Origin: Solirubrobacteraceae bacterium
GTDB taxonomy: Bacteria > Actinomycetota > Thermoleophilia > Solirubrobacterales > Solirubrobacteraceae
Assembly (NCBI GenBank): GCA_017882455.1
Contig: JADGPL010000003.1
Coordinates: forward strand, 124,001 to 188,000
Direction: 5' to 3'
Length of the DNA stretch: 64,000 bases
Position numbers and translations under genes: made by a program. Shown here piece after piece: positions 32,792-42,320 of this stretch; within the stretch, counting starts at the first letter, position 1; each line of letters starts with the position of its first letter. The notes under the pieces are model-generated. The model saw nothing but the letters and a program-made list of their open reading frames with translations, was not told where the DNA came from and did no database searches.

Positions 32792-34405
32792 TCAGTTCAA
32801 GAGCTCGCGGACGTAGCGCTGGTGCAGGCGTCCGAGGGACGTCTTTTCGGGGTGGAAGCCGATCGCGTTCCACAACAGCCCCGAGACCGGCGCCCAGGCG
32901 ACGATCAGGTAGGCGCCGATCACCAGGGCGCTCGTGCGCAGCCTGCGCGACGTCGACAACGCCGCCAGCGGCAGTATCCACAGCACGTACCAGGGCAGCA
33001 CCCAGCTGAGCGTCAGCAGCAGCGCGACGCTCGCCCAGCCCGAGGCGGTGATCGTGTCCCGTCGACGCCATGCCATCCAGCAGCAGCCGGCCACGGACGC
33101 GATCAGGACGACGCTCATCAGCAGGCGCAGGTCAGTGCTCTCGCCGCCCGCCCCAACCGCGAGGCCGATGAGGTTGGGGATGCTCTCGTTGGTCACGAGG
33201 CTGCCCTGGGTGCTCAGGTCGGGGATGTGCAAACCGAAGGCCGCCAGGCTCAGCGCTCCCGCCACCACGCCCGCCAGGATCATCCCGACGATCACCTGCA
33301 CCAGCCTGCGCGGGGTGCGCAGCAGGCCCGCCAGCATGACCGGGAGCAGCACCGCCGCCGAGGCCTTGATGGCGATGGCGAGCACGAACGCGCCGCCGAT
33401 ACCCATGTCGGTCGCCGAGAGCGGGAGCAGCCATCCTCGTATGTCGAGCATCGCTGGGCGCTTCGCACGCACCGGCGAGTGCGAAGCCGGCTGCACGGCG
33501 GCCTGCCCTGCAGCGGGGTCCTCGCGCCCGCGGAGCAACAGATAGAAGCCGAGCATGATGCACGCCAGCATCAGGAAGTCGTTGTGGTCGCCCCCCAGCC
33601 CCCACACAAGCACGATCGGGTTCAACCCCACGAGCACGATCGCGGCGCGGGGGTTGCGCCCGAGCATCTGCGCGCAGCGCCACACGAGGAAGATCGTCGC
33701 GAGGCTGGCCAGCGCGAGGATTCCCTTCAGCGCCCAGAACGAGCCGGCCACCCCGAGGGGCACGACCGCGAAGGTCAGCAGCGTGAACAGCGGCCCGTAG
33801 GGGCTCAGCAGCTGATGCCAGTTGCTGAGGATGTAGCTGGGGTCGTTGTGCGGCTCCGAGATCGGGATCGTCGTGTACGGGTTGAGGTGGTGCACCACCT
33901 CCATGCGCCCGTAGTTGACGTAGTTGAAGATGTCGGTCAGCGCCAGCGGCGGTGAGAGCAGGAAGATCACGTGCACGGCCAGGATCGCCGCCACGATCCA
34001 GCGCAGCGGCAATCGCGGCGCCGAGCGCAGCACGAGCACGTAGCCGAGGTACATGAGCACGATGGCGCCGCTGAAGAGGTACTTCAGCGTCGTGCCGTTG
34101 TCTGTCAACCCGGGCCACAGACCACCGAGCGGACCCGCCATCCAGTGTGGGAAGTAGTTCGTGTGGGTCGTGGGCGTGAGCAGGCTCGGGCGGTCGGCCG
34201 CCATCACCACCACCAGCAGGCTCAACGCGACGATCGCGCCCATCGCCAGGGCGCCCGTGCGGATGCCCGTGCCCGCGCTCTCCGCCGCCCCCACGCGCCC
34301 GCCGCCGAGACGGCGCGCCAGGCGGCTTCTGAGGCCGTCCAGCGGCGTCGGTCGGAGGGGAACGGTGGTGGCGTCGCCGGAGGACATGCTGGACGCCCGC
34401 CACAT
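32792..34405 (-). CDS. Polyprenol-phosphate-mannose dependent mannosyltransferase-like (MptA/B family)
   Basis: 537 residues (ATG 34387 six codons in is an alternative). Integral membrane GT-C enzyme with about 12 membrane segments. TDIFNYVNYGRMEVVHHLNP holds the acidic motif after the first long loop, followed by LSPYGPLFTLL and LVWGLGGDHNDFLMLA, the hallmark of the MptB/DUF2029-like group that lengthens mannan or other envelope glycans from lipid-linked sugars on the outer face. Acceptor unknown. Confidence 0.85.
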   Translation of the reverse strand: MWRASSMSSGDATTVPLRPTPLDGLRSRLARRLGGGRVGAAESAGTGIRTGALAMGAIVALSLLVVVMAADRPSLLTPTTHTNYFPHWMAGPLGGLWPGLTDNGTTLKYLFSGAIVLMYLGYVLVLRSAPRLPLRWIVAAILAVHVIFLLSPPLALTDIFNYVNYGRMEVVHHLNPYTTIPISEPHNDPSYILSNWHQLLSPYGPLFTLLTFAVVPLGVAGSFWALKGILALASLATIFLVWRCAQMLGRNPRAAIVLVGLNPIVLVWGLGGDHNDFLMLACIMLGFYLLLRGREDPAAGQAAVQPASHSPVRAKRPAMLDIRGWLLPLSATDMGIGGAFVLAIAIKASAAVLLPVMLAGLLRTPRRLVQVIVGMILAGVVAGALSLAAFGLHIPDLSTQGSLVTNESIPNLIGLAVGAGGESTDLRLLMSVVLIASVAGCCWMAWRRRDTITASGWASVALLLTLSWVLPWYVLWILPLAALSTSRRLRTSALVIGAYLIVAWAPVSGLLWNAIGFHPEKTSLGRLHQRYVRELLN

Positions 34406-34423
34406 TATCCGCCCCCAAACGCA

Positions 34424-34447
34424 GAGGGCTCGCCGAAGCGAGCCCTC
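34424..34447 (-). terminator. Strong hairpin terminator after the cold shock gene
   Basis: Perfect 10-bp stem (34424-34433 with 34438-34447). Read on the minus strand the loop is TTCG, the very stable UUCG tetraloop, followed by TGCGTTTGGGG. It lies between the csp stop and the mannosyltransferase start, so it insulates the latter. Confidence 0.75.
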
Positions 34448-34474
34448 GCAAAGCTGATCTGTCGCTGAAGCGCT

Positions 34475-34678
34475 CTAGATCGTCTGGACGTTTACGGCCT
34501 TGGGGCCCTTGTCGCCCTGCTCCGGGTCATAGGAGACCTTGGCGCCCTCCTGCAGAGAGCGGTAGCCCTCGCCGTTGATCCCGGTGTGGTGTACGAAGAG
34601 GTCCTTGTCGCCGTCATCGGGGGTGATGAAGCCGAACCCCTTGTCGTCGCTGAACCACTTTACGGTGCCAGTAGGCAT
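34475..34678 (-). CDS. cspA: Cold shock domain protein
   Basis: 67 residues, a single cold shock domain. RNA-binding motifs KGFGFI (RNP1) and LFVHHT (RNP2) with [20 protein letters not shown]. Acts as an RNA chaperone. GGAGGAG sits 8 bases before the ATG. The 5' leader to about 34800 contains small hairpins (a GCCGG/CCGGC stem, a CGAAGCTTCG palindrome), compatible with a structured thermosensing leader, but this is inference. Confidence 0.95.
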   Translation of the reverse strand: MPTGTVKWFSDDKGFGFITPDDGDKDLFVHHTGINGEGYRSLQEGAKVSYDPEQGDKGPKAVNVQTI

Positions 34679-34892
34679 TGTGCGAACTCCTCCACGGTAT
34701 GTGCGTGCTGCTACGCGGAGGATGCTTCTCGAAGCTTCGACCTGCGAGCGCTTGCACTACTTTCGCCGGTCTTTGCCGGCCATTCACGCACGACCGTAGC
34801 ACGTAGCCATCCTCACGTGTTGTGGGAATGTTGCGAATCGATCCCCGCCCGCGACGGCCGCGATCGCTGCACGCGCAGCTAGGCTGGGTCCC

Positions 34893-35759
34893 ATGAGCGG
34901 GCAGGCGAGCGGGCATTCGAGCGTGGCCGCCGACGAACAGCTGCGTTTGAGCCGCCTTCTCCCCCCCGGGGATCCCGGCACGGTCGAGCAGATCGTGGAG
35001 GATCTCGGGCTGTGGCAGCGCCCCTCCGCGCCCGCTGGGCGACCGCACGTACTGCTCAACATGGTCGCGACGGTCGACGGTCGGGCGACCGTCTCAGGGT
35101 GCTCGGGGCCGATCAGCGGGCCGGCCGACCGTGCGCTCTTTCACGGCCTGAGGACGGCGGTCGACGGTGTCCTCGTGGGGGCGGGGACGGTGCGGGCCGA
35201 GCGCTACGGGCGCATGATCTCCGACCCCTCGAGGCGGCGGTTGCGAGCGGAGCGAGGCCTCAGCGAGGAGCCTCTGGCCTGCATCGTCTCCGGTCGCCTG
35301 GCGCTCGATCAGGACATCCCGCTGCTGGGCGAGCCATCCGCGCGCGTGGCGATCCTGACCAGCTCGGCGGCGAGCCTGCCGAGGAGTCGCGCGCACGTGG
35401 ACTACGTGCGCGCCGAGCGCGACGGACGCCTGGACCTCCCCGCCGCGCTCCTCGAGCTGGGCGAGCGCTTCGGCGTGCGCAGCCTGCTGTGCGAGGGAGG
35501 CCCGCACCTCTCCTGTCAGCTGCTCGCCGCCGGTCTCCTCGATGAGCTGTTCCTGTCCGTTTCCCCCACTCTCGCCGGGGGCGAGCCCGCGGGCGGGGAG
35601 GCGCTGCGCATCCTCGCCGGGGCCGAGCTCGAGCCTCCGGTCGAGCTCGAGCTGCGCGGTGTGCTGCAGAGCGGCTCCTACCTGTTCCTGCGCTACGGCG
35701 TGGTCTCGCGCGGTCGCGTCTCGCGCGAGACGATCCCGAGCAGCTCGCTGGCCAGCTGA
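34893..35759 (+). CDS. RibD C-terminal (dihydrofolate reductase-fold) reductase
   Basis: 288 residues. Reductase domain with LNMVATVDGRATVSG, the loop DGVLVGAGTVRAERYG, and LLCEGGPHLSCQLLAAGLLDEL, all typical of the RibD C-terminal family that reduces pyrimidine intermediates in riboflavin synthesis. No deaminase half and no rib genes are adjacent, so a stand-alone NADPH reductase of other use is possible. The 3' end overlaps the convergent mscS by 67 bases. Confidence 0.85.
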   Translation: MSGQASGHSSVAADEQLRLSRLLPPGDPGTVEQIVEDLGLWQRPSAPAGRPHVLLNMVATVDGRATVSGCSGPISGPADRALFHGLRTAVDGVLVGAGTVRAERYGRMISDPSRRRLRAERGLSEEPLACIVSGRLALDQDIPLLGEPSARVAILTSSAASLPRSRAHVDYVRAERDGRLDLPAALLELGERFGVRSLLCEGGPHLSCQLLAAGLLDELFLSVSPTLAGGEPAGGEALRILAGAELEPPVELELRGVLQSGSYLFLRYGVVSRGRVSRETIPSSSLAS

Positions 35760-36709
35760 CGACCCTGGCTGGCCACGCGCGGCGTGGCGGCTATGCGGAC
35801 GACGACCTCCTCCCCGTCGAGCTCCTCCAGGGTGATGCGGGGCGCGCCGCGCATCGGTGTCTGCAATGACTTCTCGAGGACCTCCTGCAGGTCCCCGGGG
35901 CTCATGCCCGCGCGCAGGCGTGCACGCAGGTTGACCGCCTCGGGCTCGCGCAGCGGCAGGATCGCCACGTTGAGCACCACGCTGTTGGGAACCATCACCA
36001 CGTCATCGCCGGTGGCGAACGTCGTGTAGAGCAGGCCCAGCGAGCTGACCGTGCCCTCGACCTGGCCCGCGAGCCCGCCGCCCTGCAGGCGCACGCGCTC
36101 GCCGACTCGGAATGGACGCGCGCTGAGCAGGACCGTTCCCGCGATCAGGTTCCCCAGCGTCTGCTGGGCGGCAAGACCGAAGATCACAGCGGTGAACGCC
36201 CCGCCGAGGGCGAGCGTCCTCGCTTCGATCCCCGCGACCCGCAGCGCCACCAGCAGCGCGAGCACGACCGTGGCCAGTCGGATCAGGAACCCGACCGTGC
36301 CGGCCGTGGCCGGGTCCAGGCGCCGGAACAGCGGCGGCCCGAGGCCGCGGCCGACGTCGCGTGCGATCGCCCACCCCAGGATCACCAGGGCGATGACGGT
36401 CACGACCGTGATCGGGGTGTCCAGCGCTTTTTCCAATCTCATTTCCGCGGGATGACCGGCGAGAGCCGGCACATACACGCCGTGCCTCATCCCCGCCCCG
36501 TGTCCCGCCACGGCCGCCACCTTCGTGCCGAACAGGCTGACGCGGTGGTCGTAGAAAACCACGATGCCCACGAACAGCGGCAGCAGCACCAGCGCCTCCA
36601 GGCGCGCGCGCTTGACCACGCGGGGATTGATCTGGCGCAGCAGCCCCACCTCCTGCCAGGCCTGGCTGCGCGTCTCGAACATCTTTGGCGGGGTTCTCGG
36701 AGCGGGCAT
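35693..36709 (-). CDS. MscS family mechanosensitive channel
   Basis: 338 residues. Three to four membrane segments (about 37-55, 96-112, 138-160, 168-190), the last being the pore helix, followed by the MscS core GLAAQQTLGNLIAGTVLLSA, RPFRVGERVRLQG and NSVVLNVAI beta domain. Opens under membrane tension to release osmolytes. Overlaps the convergent reductase by 67 bases. A 37-bp tandem duplication lies in the gap upstream. Confidence 0.92.
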   Translation of the reverse strand: MPAPRTPPKMFETRSQAWQEVGLLRQINPRVVKRARLEALVLLPLFVGIVVFYDHRVSLFGTKVAAVAGHGAGMRHGVYVPALAGHPAEMRLEKALDTPITVVTVIALVILGWAIARDVGRGLGPPLFRRLDPATAGTVGFLIRLATVVLALLVALRVAGIEARTLALGGAFTAVIFGLAAQQTLGNLIAGTVLLSARPFRVGERVRLQGGGLAGQVEGTVSSLGLLYTTFATGDDVVMVPNSVVLNVAILPLREPEAVNLRARLRAGMSPGDLQEVLEKSLQTPMRGAPRITLEELDGEEVVVRIAATPRVASQGRQLASELLGIVSRETRPRETTP

Positions 36710-36751
36710 CGGCCTAATGATGGTGCAAGCGCCTCGAGAAGCCGGGAGCGA

Positions 36752-36825
36752 GCGCCCAGGCCCGGATGCGAGCGACCGGTGCGCCGCCGCGCCCAGGCCC
36801 GGATGCGAGCGAGCGGTGCGCCGCC
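36752..36825. repeat. 37-bp tandem duplication
   Basis: Units 36752-36788 and 36789-36825 differ at one base. They occupy the gap between the mscS start and the uppP stop. Recent duplication; no coding role. Confidence 0.8.
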
Positions 36826-36829
36826 GCGA

Positions 36830-37747
36830 TCAGGTCTGCGTGTAGATGACCATCGCCAGCCCGAATACCAGGCAGTACACGGCGAACGGGGTCAGGGTGC
36901 GGGTTTTGAAGTAGCGGACCAGGAAGCGGACGGTGAACACGGCCGTGACGGCAGCGACCGCGCAGGCCACGAACGCCTGCCCGCGAATGCCGTTGCCGAG
37001 GTGTCCGAACAGGTCCGGGAGCTTGACGAGCCCGGCGGCGAGGATGATCGGCGTGGCGAGCAGGAAGGCGAAGCGCGCCGAGTCGCTGTGGTCAAGCCCC
37101 CGCGCGAGGCCTGTGCCCATCGTCACCCCGCCGCGGCTGATCCCCGCCACCAGAGCGGTGGACTGGGCCACCCCGACCACCAGCGCCTCGCGGTACTCGA
37201 GGGTCGCGAGCTCGCGCGCCCCGTCCGGCTTGGCACCCTCGCGGATCGCGAGTTCGCGCACCTCGGCGCGCCGGCGGAAGCGCTCGGCCGCGAGCAGTAT
37301 CAGCCCGTTGACCATCAGGAAGACGGCGGCCACTTCGGGCTTGGCCGTGAGCGTTCGCAGCTGGTGCTCGAGCGCCAGTCCGATGATCCCGGCGGGAATG
37401 CTCGCGACGATCAGCAGCCAGGCAAGGCGCTCGGTCGGGGTCTCGACCCGCCGCGTGGCCAGCGTGTGGAAGAACGCCTTGACGATCTCGACCCAGTCGC
37501 GCCAGTAGTACGCCAGCAGACCCAGCGCGCTGCCGACGTGGAGCATGACCACGAAGGCCAGCCAGAAGGACTCCGACTGCGACTGCGCCTTGACGAGCTC
37601 GTTCCACCCGAACAGCGTGGGGAACAGCACCGTGTGCCCGAGGCTCGAGATCGGGAAAAGCTCGCTCACGCCCTGAAGCAGACCCAGGACTATCGCCTGG
37701 AAGTAGCTGAGGGCCGACGCGAGGGGAACTGCCAGCAGGCTGATCAT
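36830..37747 (-). CDS. uppP: Undecaprenyl-diphosphatase UppP/BacA
   Basis: 305 residues. Recycles the lipid carrier for wall and polysaccharide synthesis by removing one phosphate from undecaprenyl diphosphate. Motif 1 LLQGVSELFPISSLGHTVL and motif 2 GISRGGVTMG, each with catalytic residues (Glu and Ser/Arg), plus about eight membrane segments. Text near 165-185 (RRAEVRELAIREGAKPDGAR) is a slightly long cytoplasmic loop. Confidence 0.95.
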   Translation of the reverse strand: MISLLAVPLASALSYFQAIVLGLLQGVSELFPISSLGHTVLFPTLFGWNELVKAQSQSESFWLAFVVMLHVGSALGLLAYYWRDWVEIVKAFFHTLATRRVETPTERLAWLLIVASIPAGIIGLALEHQLRTLTAKPEVAAVFLMVNGLILLAAERFRRRAEVRELAIREGAKPDGARELATLEYREALVVGVAQSTALVAGISRGGVTMGTGLARGLDHSDSARFAFLLATPIILAAGLVKLPDLFGHLGNGIRGQAFVACAVAAVTAVFTVRFLVRYFKTRTLTPFAVYCLVFGLAMVIYTQT

Positions 37748-37805
37748 CGCCGCGAGAGCTTATTGGGTGGACCGGTCCCCCGGGAGAAGCACATACGCTG
37801 CGGCG

Positions 37806-38966
37806 ATGGCGCCGCAGGAGACTCAGGCCGAGCCGCCGCTGGCTGAGATCGTGCGCCAGTGGGGGCGGATCGGCTGCATCGGCTTCGGCGGGCCGCCCGC
37901 GCACATCGCGCTGCTGCGCGAGCTGTGCGTCACCGGACGCGGCTGGCTGACCAACGTCCAGTTCGAGCGGGCGCTGGCCGCCACCAACCTGCTCCCGGGG
38001 CCGGCCTCCACGCAGCTGGCGATCTATTGCGCCTGGCGGTTGCGCGGCGCGCGGGGAGCGCTGCTCGGGGGTCTGTCCTTCATCCTGCCCGGGCTGGTCG
38101 CGATCCTCGCGCTCTCGGTCCTCTTTCTCTCCGGCTCGCCGCCCCCATGGCTGCGCGGCGCCGGCATGGGGGCCGGCGCCGCGGTGCCGGCCGTGGCCGT
38201 CCGCGCGGGGCTCGGCATCGCCCGCCCGATCTGGGCCCAGACCCCCCGCTCACGGCGAGCACGGGTCCTCGCATACGCGCTCCTGGGGGCGCTCGCGGCG
38301 GCCCTGACCGGTCCGTGGCTGGTGCTGGTGCTGCTCGGATGCGGCCTGCTCGAGCTGCTCGGCCGGCGTCTGCTCGGCCTCCTCTCCGGAGCACAACCGT
38401 GGATGCTCCTCGGCCTCGCCGCCGCCCCCGGCGGCACCGTTGCCCTCGTCTGGACGGCGTTGAAGGTTGGGGCGCTGGCTTTCGGCGGCGGCTTCGTGAT
38501 CGTCCCGTTGATGCAGAGCGACGCCGTCAGCACCTACCACTGGATGAGCCACACCCAGTTCCTCAACGCCGTCGCCCTGGGCCAGGTGACGCCCGGACCG
38601 GTCACGCAGACCGTGGCGGCCGTCGGCTACGCGGCGGGCGGCCTCGCGGGCGGCCTGCTCGCCGCGCTCGTGGCGTTCGCACCCTCGTTCTCCTTCATCC
38701 TGCTCGGAGCGGCCCGCTTCGAGCGCCTGCTCGTCGACCGCCGCGTGCTGGCCTTCCTGGGAGGCGCCGCCCCGTGCGCCGCCGGGGCGATCCTGGGCGC
38801 GGCCGTGCCGCTGGCGATGGCCTTCCGCGCCGGCTGGCAGCTCGCGCTGCTCGCAGCCGCCGCGGTCGCGCTGCTGGTACTCGGTCGCGGGGTCGTCCTC
38901 ACGCTCCTGCTGGCCGGGGCGATCGGCGCCGGCGCCGCCCTGTTGGGCGCATCGGTCCCGCATTGA
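37806..38966 (+). CDS. chrA: Chromate transporter, two-domain ChrA
   Basis: 386 residues from ATG 37806. Two homologous CHR domains in one chain: first with GCIGFGGPPAHIALLRE and NLLPGPASTQLAIY, second with GALAFGGGFVIVPLMQSDAV and LGQVTPGPVTQTVAAVGY. About 10-12 membrane segments. Exports chromate or, in some relatives, transports sulfate-like oxyanions, notable given the sulfation genes downstream, but no direct link is shown. Confidence 0.92.
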   Translation: MAPQETQAEPPLAEIVRQWGRIGCIGFGGPPAHIALLRELCVTGRGWLTNVQFERALAATNLLPGPASTQLAIYCAWRLRGARGALLGGLSFILPGLVAILALSVLFLSGSPPPWLRGAGMGAGAAVPAVAVRAGLGIARPIWAQTPRSRRARVLAYALLGALAAALTGPWLVLVLLGCGLLELLGRRLLGLLSGAQPWMLLGLAAAPGGTVALVWTALKVGALAFGGGFVIVPLMQSDAVSTYHWMSHTQFLNAVALGQVTPGPVTQTVAAVGYAAGGLAGGLLAALVAFAPSFSFILLGAARFERLLVDRRVLAFLGGAAPCAAGAILGAAVPLAMAFRAGWQLALLAAAAVALLVLGRGVVLTLLLAGAIGAGAALLGASVPH

Positions 38967-39071
38967 GCGGGGTCCGAGCGCCAAGAACGCCTCAGCTCGT
39001 TCACCGTCGCTTCACACCATCGTTGCGGCTTGGTCACAAAAAACCGCACTTTGCAGGGAAATCTGTGTGGT

Positions 39072-41444
39072 ATGAACGACGAGGGAATACCGACACAGCC
39101 GCCGCAGAACACGAGGGCGGACATGCACTGCCACTCGACCGCCTCGCAGGAGTCACGCCTCGGTGTGCAGCGGGCGGTGGGCCTGCCCGAGTGCGCAACG
39201 CCTCCAGAGGAGGTCTACGCGCTGGCCAAGCGCCGCGGCATGGACTTCGTGACGATCACCGATCACGACACGATCGCCGGCGTCCTGGAGATCTCAGACC
39301 GCCCCGACGTCTTCGTCTCGGAGGAGCTGACCGCGCATTTCCGCGGCGAGCCACAGGCCGTTCACGTCCTCTGCTTCGGGATCACCTCGGATGACCACGA
39401 CTGGCTGCAGGCACACCGCGGGGACGTCGAGGTGTGCGCCGCCTACCTGCAGGAGCGCAACATCGCCTGTGCGCTCGCCCACCCCTACTACACGGTCGGC
39501 GCCCCCCTGACCGCCCGTCACCGGCGGCGCCTGGCCGAGATGTTCGGCGTGTGGGAGATCCGCAACGGCGCGCGTGCCCCCGAGCTCAACAGCCCGGCGG
39601 CCACCTACATCGTCACCAGGGACGGGATCGGGATCGCCGGCTCAGACGACCACGCGGGGGTCGACATCGGGCGCACGTTCACGGAAGCGCCGCCGGCCGC
39701 CACCCCCGCGGAGCTCCTGGAGCACATGCGCGCCGGGAGAGTGCTCGCCCGCGGAGCCCAGGGCAGCGCCGCCAAGTGGGCCCACGCCGCGATCGCGCTG
39801 GCCGTGCGCTCGCTCGGCTTCGACGCGACAGGCGCGCCAGCCTCGCGCCCGGACCCCCTGCGGGTGATGGAGATGATGCGCCGCCTGCTGCGGGAGGCCG
39901 ACGCCCGCCACGGCGCCGTGGCGGGCGATCTCTCCCCGGATGACGCGCGCTGCCTGCTGCGCGCCTGGCTGAGCGCGGTCGAGCTCGATCACCTCGACGA
40001 GCAGGGGCTGCTCGCGATGATGCAGGACGAGAGCTTCAGCCACGCCGGCCTCTACCGCCGGGCCTGCCGGGTCCACGAGCGCAAGCTGCGCGGCGCCGTG
40101 AACGTCGCCCTGGGCGCCGCCGCGGGAGGCGCCGACCTCCAGGCCGCCGCCGAGGGCATCTTCGAAGCGAGCATCGCCGCCATCCCCTACGCGCCCGCCA
40201 CCGCGTTCCTCGCGAACGAGCAGGTCAAGCTGGCCGAAATCCCCTACTCGGCCGGGGCCGGCAGCCTCGCCCAGCGCACCGGCGAGCGCCGCGCCCGCGA
40301 CGGCGAGACGCCGCGGGTGGCGATCATGGTCGACGGCATCGGCTCGACCCACGGCGTCACCCGCACGATCGCCGAGATCCGCCAGCGCGGCGTGCCCGGC
40401 TACGAGATCGAGGTCCTCGGAACCGACCCCGAGGTCGACCGGCGCCTGTCGGCCGTGGCCGAGATCGACGTGCCCTTCTACCCCGACCTGCGCATCGGCG
40501 TCCCCAGCCTGCCCGCCGCCGTGCAGACCCTCGCCGACGGGCGCTTCGACGCCGTCCACGTCTGCTCGCCCGGTCCCGTGGGCGCCGCCGGCGCGCTCCT
40601 CGCGCGTGCGCTCGGATTGCCGCTGGTGGGCAGCTACCACACCGAGCTGACCGCATATGCGGGACTGCGCTCCGGCGACGAGCGCGTGGCCGCGGCGATG
40701 GCGGCCGCCGTGAGCGCCTTCTACGGAGCCTGCGACGTCGTCCTCTCCCCCTCCGTCGCCGCCGATGTCGCGCTCAGCGGACTCGGCGTGGACGGCGAGC
40801 GCGTGCTGCGCTGGGATCGCGGCGTGGACACCTCGCGCTTCGACCCCTCCCTGCGCGAGCCCTCGTCGAGCGAGACGATCTCAGTCCTCTACGCCGGGCG
40901 GATCACGCGCGAGAAGGGCGTCGAGCTGCTTGCCGAGGCATTCCTGCTCGCCCGCGCGCGCGAGCCACGCCTGCAGCTCGTGCTGGCGGGTGGCGGTCCC
41001 GAGGAGCACCATCTGCGCGAGCGCCTCGGCGACAGCGCCACCTTCCTCGGCTGGCTCGAGGGCGACGCTCTGGCGCGGGCCTACGCGAACGCCGACGTCT
41101 TCCTGTTCCCGAGCGCCACCGACACCTTCGGCCAGGTCGTGCTCGAGGCGCAGGCCAGCGGACTGCCGGTGATCGCGGTCGCCAGGGGCGGGCCGCTTTC
41201 GCTGCTCGAGGACGGCGTCAGCGGCCTGCTGCGCGAGCCCGACCCCGAGCAGCTCGCCGAGGGGCTGCTCGAGCTCGCCGGCTCGCCGTTGCTGCGCCGC
41301 CGGCTGGCGCGCGCGGCGCTCGAATCGGTGCGGGCACGCACCTGGGAGGGAACGCTGCAGCGGCTGGCCGACGGCTATCGCCGGGCGCTGCTCGGCGACG
41401 AGGACCGTCTTGTGCGCAGCGGCGCGCAGGACCGGGCGGCCTAG
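39072..41444 (+). CDS. PHP-domain phosphoesterase fused to a GT4 glycosyltransferase
   Basis: 790 residues from ATG 39072 (AGGGA 12 bases upstream). N-terminal PHP domain (about 15-190): metal ligands in ADMHCHST, FVTITDHDTIAG, CALAHPYYTVG and IAGSDDHAGVD. A helical bridge (200-400) follows. From about 415 a GT-B fold GT4 domain: IMVDGIGSTHGVTRTIAEI, SYHTELTAYAG, VLYAGRITREKGVELLAEAF and the E-x7-E motif in TDTFGQVVLEAQ. The PHP half may hydrolyse a phosphate linked to the glycan product. Directly upstream of the DUF2334 gene (6-base gap). Confidence 0.9.
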   Translation: MNDEGIPTQPPQNTRADMHCHSTASQESRLGVQRAVGLPECATPPEEVYALAKRRGMDFVTITDHDTIAGVLEISDRPDVFVSEELTAHFRGEPQAVHVLCFGITSDDHDWLQAHRGDVEVCAAYLQERNIACALAHPYYTVGAPLTARHRRRLAEMFGVWEIRNGARAPELNSPAATYIVTRDGIGIAGSDDHAGVDIGRTFTEAPPAATPAELLEHMRAGRVLARGAQGSAAKWAHAAIALAVRSLGFDATGAPASRPDPLRVMEMMRRLLREADARHGAVAGDLSPDDARCLLRAWLSAVELDHLDEQGLLAMMQDESFSHAGLYRRACRVHERKLRGAVNVALGAAAGGADLQAAAEGIFEASIAAIPYAPATAFLANEQVKLAEIPYSAGAGSLAQRTGERRARDGETPRVAIMVDGIGSTHGVTRTIAEIRQRGVPGYEIEVLGTDPEVDRRLSAVAEIDVPFYPDLRIGVPSLPAAVQTLADGRFDAVHVCSPGPVGAAGALLARALGLPLVGSYHTELTAYAGLRSGDERVAAAMAAAVSAFYGACDVVLSPSVAADVALSGLGVDGERVLRWDRGVDTSRFDPSLREPSSSETISVLYAGRITREKGVELLAEAFLLARAREPRLQLVLAGGGPEEHHLRERLGDSATFLGWLEGDALARAYANADVFLFPSATDTFGQVVLEAQASGLPVIAVARGGPLSLLEDGVSGLLREPDPEQLAEGLLELAGSPLLRRRLARAALESVRARTWEGTLQRLADGYRRALLGDEDRLVRSGAQDRAA

Positions 41445-41450
41445 GAGAAC

Positions 41451-42320
41451 ATGCGCGGCGAGACCCCCACAGGCTCCCCGCGCACGATCGCCGTCGCGCT
41501 GCACGGGATCGAGCCGGCCACCTTCGAGCCGTGTGCGCTGATCCGCGACTGGCTCTACGACCACGGCGTCGAGCGGGTCACCCTGCTCGTGATTCCCGCC
41601 CGCGACCTGCATCCGGTCGGCGAGCGCTCGCCCGAGATGGTGGACTGGCTCAGAGAGCGTCGCATGGCCGGCGACTCGATCGCCCAGCACGGCTTCCGCC
41701 ACGTCCGGCCACGCGCCGGCGGCTCGCCGCGCCAGCTGCTCGCCGCAGCCCATGGCCAGCGCGGCGCCGAGTTCGTGGGGCTCGACAGTGAAGAGACCCG
41801 CCGCGCGGTTCACGCCGGCTGGCGTCTGCTCAAGCTCGCCGGCATCGAGCCCGACGGCTTCGTGGCGCCGGCCTACGCCTATACCTCCGCGCTGCGCGCG
41901 ACGCTGAGCCTGAAGTTCCAGTGGTGGGCGGGGCTGCTGCGCGTGCATCGTGCCCAACCTCGACTCGAGGCCGACGAGCGTGCCAGCTCGCAGATCGGCG
42001 GGCTCGCTCCCGCCCTGAGCCTCGCAACCGGGCCGCTCAGCCGTGTCCTCTCACCGGCCCTTCTGCGGGCCGGATCGCTGCTGCCCACGAGCACCCTGCG
42101 GCTGGACATCCACCCGGCCGACCTCAGCCATCCGCGCCACATGATGGCCCTGGAGCGAGTCCTCGCACGCGCGGGCAAGCACCGCAGCGCGATCACCTAC
42201 GAGCAGCTCGCGGGCGTCGAGCGGACGAGCCCGGCGTCTCGTTTCGGAGCCGGCGCTCAGCTCTTGCCGGCGGTGAACATCGACGGTTCGAACGGCTTGA
42301 CCGCCGACAGGCCGGCGTAG
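41451..42320 (+). CDS. DUF2334 polysaccharide-deacetylase-like protein
   Basis: 289 residues. Starts with the family's first motif but as ALHGIEPATFEPCALIRDWL, where the usual metal-binding Asp (HD) is Gly; second motif AQHGFRHVRP keeps two His; later DGFVAPAYAYTSALRATL and LRLDIHPADLSHPRH are conserved. The missing Asp may mean altered or lost deacetylase activity. Coupled to the PHP-GT4 gene, so its target is probably the same glycan. 3' end overlaps the convergent gene by 64 bases. Confidence 0.85.
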   Translation: MRGETPTGSPRTIAVALHGIEPATFEPCALIRDWLYDHGVERVTLLVIPARDLHPVGERSPEMVDWLRERRMAGDSIAQHGFRHVRPRAGGSPRQLLAAAHGQRGAEFVGLDSEETRRAVHAGWRLLKLAGIEPDGFVAPAYAYTSALRATLSLKFQWWAGLLRVHRAQPRLEADERASSQIGGLAPALSLATGPLSRVLSPALLRAGSLLPTSTLRLDIHPADLSHPRHMMALERVLARAGKHRSAITYEQLAGVERTSPASRFGAGAQLLPAVNIDGSNGLTADRPA

